A DNA stretch of 64,000 nt from Albifimbria verrucaria (lineage: Eukaryota > Ascomycota > Sordariomycetes > Hypocreales > Stachybotryaceae). A program made the position numbers and the translations under genes. The DNA lies in contig JAHREC010000049.1 of the NCBI GenBank assembly GCA_020081605.1, positions 4,340,001 to 4,404,000 of the forward strand. The letters are read 5' to 3'. Below the pieces are notes generated by a model that saw nothing but the letters and a program-made list of their open reading frames with translations, was not told the DNA's origin and searched no databases. Shown in pieces: positions 35,373 to 46,800 of the stretch. The first letter of the stretch is position 1. Every line of letters begins with the position of its first letter.

Positions 35373-37445
35373 ATGAGCGAAGGCCAGCCGGTGGTGTGTC
35401 AAGCCCAGCGCAAACACGCTTGCTCACTCTGCGCCCGCCGAAAAGTAAAATGCGATAGAAGTCATCCCTGTTCAAACTGTACTAGATCCAATACGCAGTG
35501 TACTTACAACGCTTCAGTGGCTCCTCAGTCGCGTAAGCGGGCTGCCGATGAGGATCTGATTGCCCGCCTTTCACAATATGAGGAGCTTATGCGGAAGCAC
35601 AATGTGGATTTTACCCTTATGCCCACACTTGGGTATCGTCCGTGTATGAACCCAAGGTCAAAGAAAACGTAGCAGAAAGTCCATCATCATCACCAACTTC
35701 TCACGCGCCTAATCGACCAACGAAACAAGTCACCGATAGTACAGGAACGCAGGGAGATCAGTAAGAACTGCCACACTTTTTATGGCTCGCTCGCCTCAGA
35801 CTCAATGGCTAATTGAGCTCTAGGTGTTTATGGACAAGCTTAAGCTCAGAGGTATGTAACTTCGTTCACTTTCTTTTCATGAAACTAATAAAATTCATTG
35901 AAGCTCAAGTACCCCCGGTACAGAGATTTCGTCGTGATGACGACCCTGTTTTGCTACCTGAATTACCATTGCACGAGTTGGCATCCAGCAACCAGCCGGC
36001 ACTTAAACACCTACACCCTCAGCCGAGGCAAATTTACACCTTGTGGCAAATATTTGTTGATAAGGTCAACCCGCTTCTTAAAATCGTTCACATTCCATCC
36101 CTTGGGCAGCGTGTGTTGGATGCCTCTTGGGATCCTGGAAGCGCACCAAAACCGCTTGCAGCCATCATGTTTGCTGTATATGGCTTAGCTGTTGCAAGTA
36201 CGACCTCGGGAGAATGCCATGCCTCTTTTCATGAATCCAAGGAGATTTTGTTGACACGGTTCCGAATGGCTTCGTTCCGTGCTCTCATGGATGCCGAGTT
36301 TCTGACTACACGGGATTTCGAAGTTCTTCAAGCATTGACCCTGTTCCTCTTCACGGGGCCAGAGTCCGAATTGACATCCACCTTGGCAGGGGCGGCCATA
36401 CGAATAGGCCAGAGGATGGGCCTCCACCATGACAAAGCAGATCTCAAGCTCTCTGTATTTGAAAATGAACTGCGCACGCGTTTGTGGTGGCAACTGAACG
36501 GGTTAGACTCTCGAGTTCGTTCATGCAAGAGCCAGGGGACAAAACTTACCCCTTCCCAAAGTAATTTTGGCAACATTCGTCTACCGCTCAATGTGAACGA
36601 TGCAGACCTGCATCCAGACATGGTTGAGATTCCCGGGAATACAATGGGCCTACCGAGATGTCTGCAGTCTTGCTGAAATTTGAAATCTATAACTGGTACC
36701 GGTCATCATCCACAGCTGTGAAGCTGATGGAGGCCGTCGCTCAGGAGCCACAAAATGATGGGGCCATGGAATTAGCAGATACGGCCATTCAAGAACTCGA
36801 AATGATTTACGAGGAAAAATATCTCAAATGCCTGGACCACAGTATTCCCTTCATAGACTGACCAATGCCATGGCTAGACTGAGCATTGCCCGGCTCCGAT
36901 TCAAGGTCCACCATCCCCGGCGATCTGCTGTAAGTGCCTGCGAGGTGCAAATGTCCCAGCAAGACAATGACATTCTCTTCGGCTCGGCGGTGACATGGTT
37001 ACGAATGATCAATGTGGGCATTCAGAGCAATTTCTCGCCACATATCATTTTTCATTTCACGGCGATGCATACAGTAGACGCTTATATCTACATCATAAGT
37101 GAACTTCGACGCCGGACATTTGGCCAACAAGTGAATATTGCGTGGGAGTTGGTCGAGGATCTTTATACCAATTATTCACAGCTCACCGGGGATAATGAGA
37201 ATAAATTCTTTACTGCCCTTGGCGAATTAACTTTAGAAGCATGGAATTCACGTAAAGAGGCGTTAATGCTGAACCACGGTATTCAGGCAGCCGATATGAC
37301 TCCAGCGTCGATTCAGTTGCTGCAAAACGCACTGCAAGTAGGCAAAATGCAAAGCACAGAGATAGTTGACGAAGGGCCACTCGACATCGATTTCCCGGCC
37401 GATGTGGACATCAACTGGGAGTACTGGAACGATTTTCTCCGTTGA
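35373..37445 (+). CDS. Zn(II)2Cys6 transcription factor, cluster regulator candidate, frame-broken
   Basis: Nuclear regulator with an N-terminal zinc cluster (HACSLCARRKVKCDRSHPC, then CTRSNTQC) and a coiled-coil-like LIARLSQYEELMRKH. After an intron (about 35761-35821) and a small exon LWTSLSSE, the fungal-specific domain begins. It contains QIYTLWQIFVDKVNPLLKIVHIPS, AGAAIRIGQRMGLHHD, ENELRTRLWWQLNGLDSR and IRLPLNVNDADLHPDM, all hallmarks of the PF04082 family. The C-terminus ends DINWEYWNDFLR. The frame breaks at the run 35614-35616, probably at 35912-35916 (an alternative splice acceptor at about 35925 could also explain this one), at 36649-36651 and at 36847-36849. Each fits one lost base. 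It sits between the exporter and the P450/PKS pair, which is the usual position of a pathway-specific activator. Confidence 0.82.
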
Positions 37446-37967
37446 AAAGTTTGCAACTCGTTGTATTTGAGTCCTACCACCAACGAAGTCGTTGGCCTCG
37501 CACACATATTCATGGTCTAAGGGTGTTGCGTCATGTCATCGGTTTCTCCTCGGACACTTCAAGTTGAAATTTGTAATAGTCGGTCATCTACTGATAGGGC
37601 TCGCAATAACCTGGAGCTCGTAGGATTATTCATCTTGCTGAGCTTGTTTACTGGCAGCATTGAGTTATTCCATGTCAAACGTCTCCCAAAGGGGATGGAT
37701 TGAGAAACTACCTAGTTATGTTAAATAATAAGAGAGAAAGAGCAAGCAAAGGAAAATAAGCTTGGGTGATAACTTTTGTTTCAATGTGGCTCCCAAATAT
37801 TTTCACACAAACTTCCTCACCTCCCTTCCCTTTCTTTCTTTCGTCACATTCAATCAATTCAGAAATCAACCATATGAGCTTCCAACTAGACTTATAGCTA
37901 CTCTTTGCTTTGTTTACAATCAGTAGTGAATCTTAGCGTGCTGCACTTAATTGTTCTGTTCTAGATA
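37446..37967. other. Intergenic, convergent 3' ends
   Basis: 520 bases between the regulator and P450 stops. No gene seen; it includes an AT-rich GAGAGAAAGAGCAAGCAAAGG stretch in the 37730s (20-base words at most). Confidence 0.4.
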
Positions 37968-39747
37968 TTAATCCCCAAAGTCTTCTGTAATTAAGACTTT
38001 CACATTGTTCATCCCTTCATCAGTCTGTCCAATAAAATTATCGCGCTTCATCTCGACATTTTTGTCTGTGGTATCGTGCAAAGCCATATTGAAGCGACGG
38101 AAAAGAGCCGCTAGAACGTAATACATCCAACCGAACGCAACACTGGCCGGGTGAGCTATGAGCTGTAAACTGAGAAATAGATGGCCTACTTTTGTCCTAG
38201 GCATCCTAATGTGCCTTTTGAAGCCGGTATCAGATACTTCTCTAGCCTTTGGAGTTGTTCTGGAGGTAAATCCCACCGCTCTGGAACGAATCTAGATGGC
38301 TCTGGGAAGATGTATGGATCTCGTAGAATAAAATAGGTGGACATGCTCACAAATGTCTGGTGAAAAGTCAGAATACGTCTGCCATCGGGTGTTGATTAGT
38401 TCTTGCCCCAGGTGGAATTGTCCACTGCTGATATCGAAGATGTTCGTCCGGAGCTGACCGAGGCAGTCTTGTGGTCACAACGGAAGATAGACGCAAACCT
38501 TCTTTGATCACGGAGCTCTATGTATGGTTAGTGGATGTGCCGCCATGTAGGGCCTTGAAACGCAACGTACTAGGTACGGGAGCGTTTCTAACTGAACAAG
38601 ATCCGGAAGCCTATTCAGATCTGGAATTGCAGAACAGAGCTCTTTTCGCAGTTTCTCATGCACAGAAGGATTGTTGAGTACGTGAAATGTCGTAATAGCA
38701 AGGACTTGCCCTGGGGCATCCGTACCAGCCATCAATAAGAAAATGGCATCGTCTTGCAGACGTGTGACCTCCTTTTCGCTTGATGGGACCTCTGGATTAG
38801 CTAATATCGTAGGGTAGATCGCTTTTATACTTAGTTCATGTTTGAAATCCGTCGACGCGACGTTCTCTTTTCGCCTGAACGTTGGATATAAGTTGACAGC
38901 ACGTTTTTCACACGAGATTTAACATCCTAAAAATCAACATTAGATGCGAATTGTCTGAGTAATGATATCTCACCCTTTCCATCTGAGAAACGTATGCGAA
39001 GGGAGGAACAGCCAATGACACCAATGTCGGGGCGATTCTCGCGCCAACGACGAGCATTGGGAAATGCCTATTAATGCGGCAGAAACCAAAAAGGGCTGTC
39101 ATTCGTAACTTCCAGGTATCGGATATCTCAGGCTCACGGAGATAATGAAACCCTTCAGAATCTCCAAAAGCATATTGAGACAGGACATCAACTGCAAACG
39201 AATAAAATGCAGCATGAAGCTCTATTACTTTTGATTTTGAACATGCTTTTGAGAAGTGGTTGCATAACAGCTCTAAATTCTTTTTCATGACAGGCTCGAG
39301 CTCATAGACAGATCTTTTCTTGAAGAACTCTCCTAAGACTCTTCTACGCGGTCGATGTAGCTCGTGCGATTCGGTTGAAAACAGTGAGAGTGGGTAAGAG
39401 ATAAAGCTAAACCAGGGATCTTTGTTTCGATGTTTACCAGGACCCGCATAGAGCGTGCTGTAGAACTCTGGGTCTTTAATATGAATCTCCCATGGCGAAA
39501 TGCGCACTACGGGGCCGTATTTCTTATGTAAATCATCAATGTGCCAGGTGAAAGTACCACCTTTGATAAGTTGAAAATATGCCTCGTAGAAGCGAGTTAT
39601 GGCCGCAATTCTTGGGCCTGGAAATTTGGCCAGAGGGCTGAATTTTAAATGATAGATAGCTATCGAGCAGGTGTAGAGGACACCAACAAGAAGTATATAA
39701 AGTAAACAGCTATGATACTGTTCAATATAACTCATTGTGGTGTCCAT
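37968..39747 (-). CDS. Cytochrome P450, trichodiene-oxygenase-like, frame-broken
   Basis: ER-anchored monooxygenase, likely a tailoring enzyme of the PKS product. The membrane helix is [20 protein letters not shown], then [20 protein letters not shown] and [18 protein letters not shown]. The I-helix reads [19 protein letters not shown], with Ala where the oxygen-activating Thr usually follows the Asp. The K-helix exon has [10 protein letters not shown] and the PERF region PSRFVPERW. The heme loop reads [10 protein letters not shown]: the ligand Cys is present, but the usual Phe and Arg of FxxGxRxCxG are Ala and Leu. Introns fit after SQMER, after LPYL, at 38357-38406 (GC-AG, after IPPG) and at 38143-38189 (next to the heme loop), then [18 protein letters not shown]. 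One frame break lies near 38868-38871. Divergent from the PKS with 1.09 kb between starts. Confidence 0.8.
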
Positions 39748-40834
39748 CGAGTAAGGGTTATTAACAGAGGATGCTCTAAGGATGAGAATGCCGATGAATG
39801 ATATGATCGAGTCGTAAAGCTGCAGTCCATATGAGTGGTTAGAATGGCCTCCGTGGTTGGATATGGTACTGGTACTCCAGTAATGTATAAGCTAATATTG
39901 AATAGTCTGGTACGTATTACGACGTGTCATTCCAAAATTGACTATAGTACTTTGGCTGATGGGTAAACAAAAGTTGAGGTGCGAGGGAATTCCAACCTCC
40001 TTGGCTTTTCCCTTTGAAGTAGGCCACAAACATGGGATACTGGCATACGGGGCCGTTATAGTATTACGTGATATACAGGCCATGGACAGTAATGGTGATG
40101 AACCAAATTTGTGATGCTTTGTCTCAATGAAGAAGAGATGAACAACACAGCTATCGTGTGACCCATAACCGCAACTCCCCGAGACATTCCGGAGCTGAGA
40201 AAGGTCTGTGCGGCAGGCCATATCTTCCGTGGAATAGGAAATGCATACATGAGGTCGCCTATGAGGGGCGAGTAAGCCATGTCTTAGACCTCACCTGGGG
40301 ATTGGTTCACGGCTAATTGTTTAGTTACATTGAGAATGCGGGGTATGGTGGTGCCCAAAGTTGTCTCAAAGAGGCAGATGGGATCAGGCCGTAACTTCAC
40401 GACTGGACCAAGAGCATTGTCACATTTATGCTGCTGGATGCAACCCCACGTCCAGCCGTTGTTGAGTAACCCTTAATTCTAATTGTCTCAGTTGGGTGAC
40501 CTTTTCCACCTATCATGTTTATGAATGAGTATCGAATATCTGTTCCCATAGCATAGAGATATGCTGCTCTAATTCCGTGTCACGCTCTAGCGTCTGATCA
40601 CCTTCTCTTGGCCATGTCGACTGGGGTTACTACTCACCGTAGAGCCGTTATTGCATTAGTGCTGGCGTCTTGCATTTTCAGCTAATCATGAATATGATAC
40701 GCCAACCACATCATTGAGCCATAGTAGCGAATATAGATTAGAGGTTTCCTTGTGTTTTTAGTATTCCCATACAAAGTTTCCGAGCAAATATACCTGCCTT
40801 TATCTCATAGTAACGTTGTCTTGTTATTTGCAAA
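39748..40834. promoter_or_regulatory. Divergent P450/PKS promoter
   Basis: Shared promoter of the P450 and HR-PKS genes. CCCCGAGACATTCCGGAG at about 40177-40194 resembles the CCCGAGACTCCGAAG of the exporter/regulator promoter, with two extra bases between the CCCGAGAC and TCCG parts. It contains the palindrome TCCGGA. A minus-strand open frame (40056-40280) overlaps this site but has no recognisable domain and is probably chance. Confidence 0.5.
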
Positions 40835-43800
40835 ATGGACCCAAAAGACAAACACCACCCCCAATTGCTATAATTGGTCTTGGAATGAGGCTCCTGCGGG
40901 CGTCTCAACTTCAGATGACTTTTGGGAGTTTCTTGTTAACAAAAAGGATGGGAAATGTCGCGTCCCTGTCGATCGCTACAATGTTGAAGCATCATACGGA
41001 CCAACAGCATCAAGGCAAACAGTTGCCACTGAGTATGGCTATTTTCTTGATGCAAATTTGAAGGCCGGAGATGCATCATTCTTCCCTTTCAAGCAGAAGG
41101 AGTTGGGAAATCTCGACCCTCAACAGAGATTACTGCTTGAGGTCTGTCACGAATGTTTGGAGAATGCTGGTAGTACGGATCTAAGAGGGTCAAATGCTGG
41201 AGTCTTCGTTGGCAACTTTGGTGAAGACTGGCACAATATGTCTCATTCTGACCCTCAATCCTCACCAAATATGTTTCGCATTCACACCGCTAGCGATTTT
41301 GTGATAGCGAACAGGATATCAGGGTACTTTGACTTCAGGGGTCCAAGGTAATAAATCATCATCTGATTACTGTTGGTGTCGTCTTCGGCAACAATGATGT
41401 GGCTGAGTTAGATGTGCTGATTTGCTGTCTTATAGCATTACAACTCGGACAGCGTGTTCAGCTTCCATGACAAGTCTTCATTTAGCCTGTCAAGCACTAC
41501 ACAACGGTGATTGCTCAGCAGCTCTAGTTGCTGGGTCTAGCTTGATATTAAATCCATCAATGACCATGGATATGACAGAACAAGGCGTGCTATCACAAAC
41601 AGGCTCATGCAAAACTTTTGATGCAAGTGCGGATGGATTCGCGCGAGGGAGGCCATCAATGCAATTCTAATCAAACCTTTGGAAATGGCCGTACGAGACA
41701 ACGACCCAATTCGTGCTGTGATCCGAGCCACTGCCGTAAACTCAGACGGGGAACGACAGCGATAGGCCAGCCAAGCCAAGTCTGCCAAGAATCAATGATC
41801 CGGCATGCTTACAAAGTAGCTGGAATACAAGATATCTCTCTGACACCATTCGTGGAATGCCACGGTACAGGAACGCAAACGGGCGACCCGATTGAAGCGA
41901 AGGCCGTTGCAAATGTATTTGCCGGACGTCCGACATATATTGGATCTGTAAGTAAATCTCTGTCGTTGTGGCAATGTCTAATATCTGTGATGGCCTGCAG
42001 GTGAAGTCAAATTTTGGCCACGCGGAGGGCGCGGCCGGTCTCAACAGTGTTATAAAAGCCGTTCTAGCTCTAGAACATGAGATAATTCCACCCAATATCC
42101 ATTACTCTAAACCCAACCCCAACAGTAAGAACACCCAAATTCTAGGCAATGAAGAATTAAGGAAACTGTTTTCGGAATAGTCACCGACACTAAAATGACC
42201 ATGTAGTTCCATTCGCGGATGGCGAAATGCAAGTTGCCGTCGAACCAGAACCATGGCCGAAAGATAGGCCACAACGCATCAGCATTAACTCATTTGGTAT
42301 TGGAGGTTCTAACGCTCACGTATGTAACCCAACAATACGAGGTAGAAGCTGATTTAACCGTTGAAGGGTGTCTAGGCCATCATAGAATCTGCAAGCTCAC
42401 ATGGAATTTCACAATATCGCCCTAGAAAGGTCGAAATGGCAGAATCAATTCCTAGTCATACCGGCTCGAGTTCGCCCTCAATCACCGAAGTTGATATTGA
42501 GCAAGGAAAGCAAATAGGCCAACCGAATGGTAATGGTTTCAAGGAAAGTCTGAATGAGTTTCCACGCCTACTCTCAGTTTCAGCGGCCTCCGCCAAGTCG
42601 CTCCAAAAGAGGATAGATGATCTGAATGATTACATCAAATCTAGACCGGGCTGCCTCGATTCACTGGCATATACATTAACATATCGTCGCCAGCACCTTG
42701 CATATCGTGGCTATTGTGTCACTCACAATCTTGATTCGCCACTTCAATTTAGTGCTGCACAAAAAGCTGAAGAGAGTCCTAGCGTAGTCTTTGTTTTTAC
42801 TGGACAAGGTGCACAGTGGCCGGGAATGGGTAGGGACATGAACCAGCGCTGTGACAGCTTCCATCAAGATATAATTGAAATGGACCGTGTCTTACAGTCA
42901 CTAAAAGACCCCCAGAGTGGCTTATGGAAGGTTTGTGCAGCAACAGGTGCAATTCTCGGCTGAATATATCAAAGCTAACCCTTTGCCATGTTCTGTAGAC
43001 GTGCTTCTCTCGGACTCCTTCGACATCAACAGTGCCGGGCTTTCACAGCCTCTGTGTACTGCTCTTCAAATTGCCCTTGTCAATTTCTTGAAAAGGTGTC
43101 AAGTCTTACCAAACGCTGTTGTTGGTCATTCGAGTGGAGAAATTGCAGCTGCCTACGCTGTAGGCGTCCTCAGTCAGGCAGAAGCAATTACCTGTGCCTA
43201 TTACAGAGGGGTAGCAATCGAGAGAGTTAGTCGCCCTGGCGCAATGGCTGCGATTGGCATGGGCAAACGAGCAATTGAGTCCTACCTTACACCCGGCACT
43301 CAGGTAGCTTGCGAGAATAGCCCTGATAGTGTAACGATATCGGGCGATCTGGGCGAAGTAGAGAAATCCATTGATATCATCAAAAGGCCAGCCCAGACAC
43401 CTTTGTTCGCCAGTTGCATGTCAATGTTGCATACCATTCAGGTAAATGACCGTTTGAATCTTTACCGACCGTACGTCTGAGCTGACACTCAAAAAGATCA
43501 TATGCAGGACTGTGGTAAACATTATGAAGACCTGTTGAAAGGTCATCTATCACCGAAAGAAACACCGGTGTCTTTCTATTCATCAGTTACAGGAAGTCGA
43601 ATTGAGTGTCCAAAGAGCCTGGACTCGGGTTACTGGAGGAGGAATTTAGAATCCCCAGTATTGTTCAGCGGCGCTATTGAGGCTGTTTTACACGAATCGG
43701 CCACACCACTTATCTTTTTGGAGGTTGGGCCCCATTCCGTACTCCAGGGGCCATTACGACAAATATTTCGTCACCACTCTGATTTCAAATCTCTGCTGTA

Positions 43801-46800
43801 TGTTCCAATGCAACTGAGGGACCACAGTTCTACCAACGCCGCGTTGTCGGGCATCGGACAAGTTCACACTCATGGTTACAAGGTGGACTTTTCTCTGATA
43901 AATGCGAAAGCTGATACACTCCCAGACCTTCCTCGCTACCCATGGGATCACTCCGTGGAGGCGTGGAATGAAAGTCAGGTGTCCAAGGCCTGGCGCCTTA
44001 GGAGCACACCACACCATGAGTTACTAGGATCCAGGTGCTTGGAGGCAACAGAAGCTGAGCCAGCTTGGAGAAATCTATTTCACCTCCACAATGTCCTTTG
44101 GATAGCTGATCATAAGATTGGGGACCAAGTGCTCTTTCCTTTGGCAGGCTATATCAGCATGATTGGGGAAGCAATCAGGCAGATTTCTGGATCCGAAGCA
44201 TATTCCATCCGCAATATGATTATGAAGTCTGGGATGCTAATTCCCAAGTCAGACCCAATTGAGATCATGACTACTGCGAGACAAGCACGCATCACAGAAA
44301 TGACTAACTCCTCCTGGTACGAATTTTCAGTATACTCGTATAATGGCACGACTTGGGTTCAACACTGCATCGCGCAAGGAAAGGCGATTGAGAAGGGATC
44401 ATCCCCTATTCGCAAGAAGATAAAAGTGCCAAATGCGAGAGAACTTCCGGAGTCCTCTTTTATCATGGCCTCCGTGGATACGGCCTTGATTTGGGACCTG
44501 CCTTCCAAAACCTGCGGAGCATCTTGTTTAGCAGAGATAGGGAATTGGCGACAACTACCATGCGACCATTGTCGGCTGAGCCTACCGCAAGATATACAGC
44601 GCACCCATTCCTTATAGACTTGTGTTTTCAATTGGCTACCGTTGCGGCCATTCGTGGTCAGACAGGCCGAAGAGCACTCATGCTTCCATCCTACATCAGA
44701 AAAATGGAAGTCTACTCCGGTGACCTTCAGAGTTTTATCCAATCCGAGGTAGAGTCTCAACCAAACGGCAGCTTTACCGCCACGGTTACAGCTTTCAATC
44801 AAGACGGTCAAATACTGATAGACATTGATGGAGGAACATGGCTACCAGTTGGAGTTGACGTTGCCACCTCCAATGAATCCAATAAATTAATCTCAGCTCA
44901 TATGGAATGGCATCCCCATATTGACTTTTGTAAGCTACGGAGATATGTTCATCCACGACAGGACCATTATGACATGAAAGTTGCTCTCGAGAAGGCCACT
45001 GCACTAATAATTTTGGAAATCGTGGAATTGCGAGCTGGGATGAAATCCCCAGCACCTGGTTCCCACATGAGCAAATACTTCAGATGGCTTTCTCATGAAC
45101 ATAAGAGAATTACACAAGGAGACTGGGACTCTACTGTCCCAGAAGCAAAGCAATTCGGTGTTTTTGACAGAGAAAGTCGAAAGTTACTTCTCAAAGATAT
45201 CTTGGGTCGCATTGATGTAGCTTTTGGTGATTATGGAGTCAGCTTTGCGCAACTGGCTAGGAATCTGATCGATCTCGACTTCCTTGAGGCAATAATGTCG
45301 GGAGAAAAATGCCCTCGAGAACTGTTATTCAAGAATCCAGTGCTGCACGGCGTTTTGAACCCCAGTGGTGATATCGATGCAAGCGGGTTCTTCTACCTCG
45401 CCGCACACAGCAAGCCAACCCTGCGAATCATAGAAATCAGTTCTGGATGCGTTGGTTTAACAAGGTCAATTATCACTGCTTTGACCGCTTCGGATGGCCC
45501 AATGTTCGCTGAATACACTTTTACGACCTTCTGCCCCGACAAACTCGCTCGTGCCAAAGAATGTCTCGAAGGCAAATATGGATTAGAATATAAGATATTC
45601 GACATGACGAAAGGACTTGTTGGGCAAGGATTCCAAAGCAAATCTTACGACGTCGTAATATTTTCGAATGTTAGCTACTCTGCTCCTTCCTTGTTGCCCA
45701 AAATTGTCTGAATACGCACTAAATAAAGAGCATTAGGTCTATTCTAGAACAGATATCACCAAGGAAAATCTGGCAGTGTTTGAGTCTCTCCTAGATACTC
45801 AAGGCTGGCTTTGTCTATGGAACTCTGCTTCCTCCTCAGCTTGTAAGTTGATGTTAACACTAGCACCATGTCTAATCCCCTCTGCTGAGTATGATCCTAG
45901 TAGACACATGGCGATTCAAGTCTTTGACCCTGGTAAGTATTCGCGTAACCAATTTGACAAGGACTTGTTGTCGCACTAACTGGTTCCTAGGGCTTACTAC
46001 CAGAGTGGTGGGATACCAATGAGTCGCACCCAGTCACAATAGCACCATCAAACCAAACTGATGAATTGAATAAAACACTTAGAACGTCATGTTTCTCACC
46101 ACAACTAGTAATTTCAGACGACACATTAACGTCCGCTTTGACTACCCTGGTCATAAGCAAGTTAAATACTCCGAAACAGCGCGTGATGAGAACTGTTACG
46201 ATGCTTTACGATGTTAACAAACCCGTATTTGCCCTCATGCTGGCTGCTGAGCTCGAGAAAGAGAAAGTTATGGTACAGTGGATGAAACTCACGGATTATG
46301 ACTCACTCAAAAATGAGGATATCATTTCAACAATTGATTTGGAAAAGCCATATCTCTATGAATTTGATTCGGAAACATACAGGACATTTTTAGAAATTAT
46401 GCGAAAGACAAAATCGCGCATTACATGGCTTACACGCCCTGCCCAGGTCCGCTGCTCTGATCCTCGTTATGGTTTGGTACCGGGTATGATGCGGACGATT
46501 CGACAGGAGCTAGGGGTCCATATTTTTACTGTTGAGTTGGAAGTGCTGAGCGCCGCGGCAGCAGTCACAACTGTACCACTTCTTCAAATGATATGCAATG
46601 TTGATATACTCGCATCTACAGCAAGCATTGACTACGAGTTCCACATCTCTAACGAGGAAGTTTATGTCGGAAGGTATCACTGGTTCTCAATGCAAGCCAA
46701 AGCAGAGGCACTAGTGAAAGATGACGAGAATTGCGTCAAACGACTCAAAGTTCGCGAATACGGCCTGATCAATTCATTGCACTGGGTCCAACAAGACCAG

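Noticed and set aside
36185..36621. Minus-strand open frames of about 100 codons
   Set aside because: Antisense to the conserved fungal-specific domain of the Zn2Cys6 regulator.
40056..40280. Minus-strand 74-codon open frame upstream of the PKS
   Set aside because: No domain, no homologous-looking continuation and it overlaps the putative regulatory motif in the divergent promoter.
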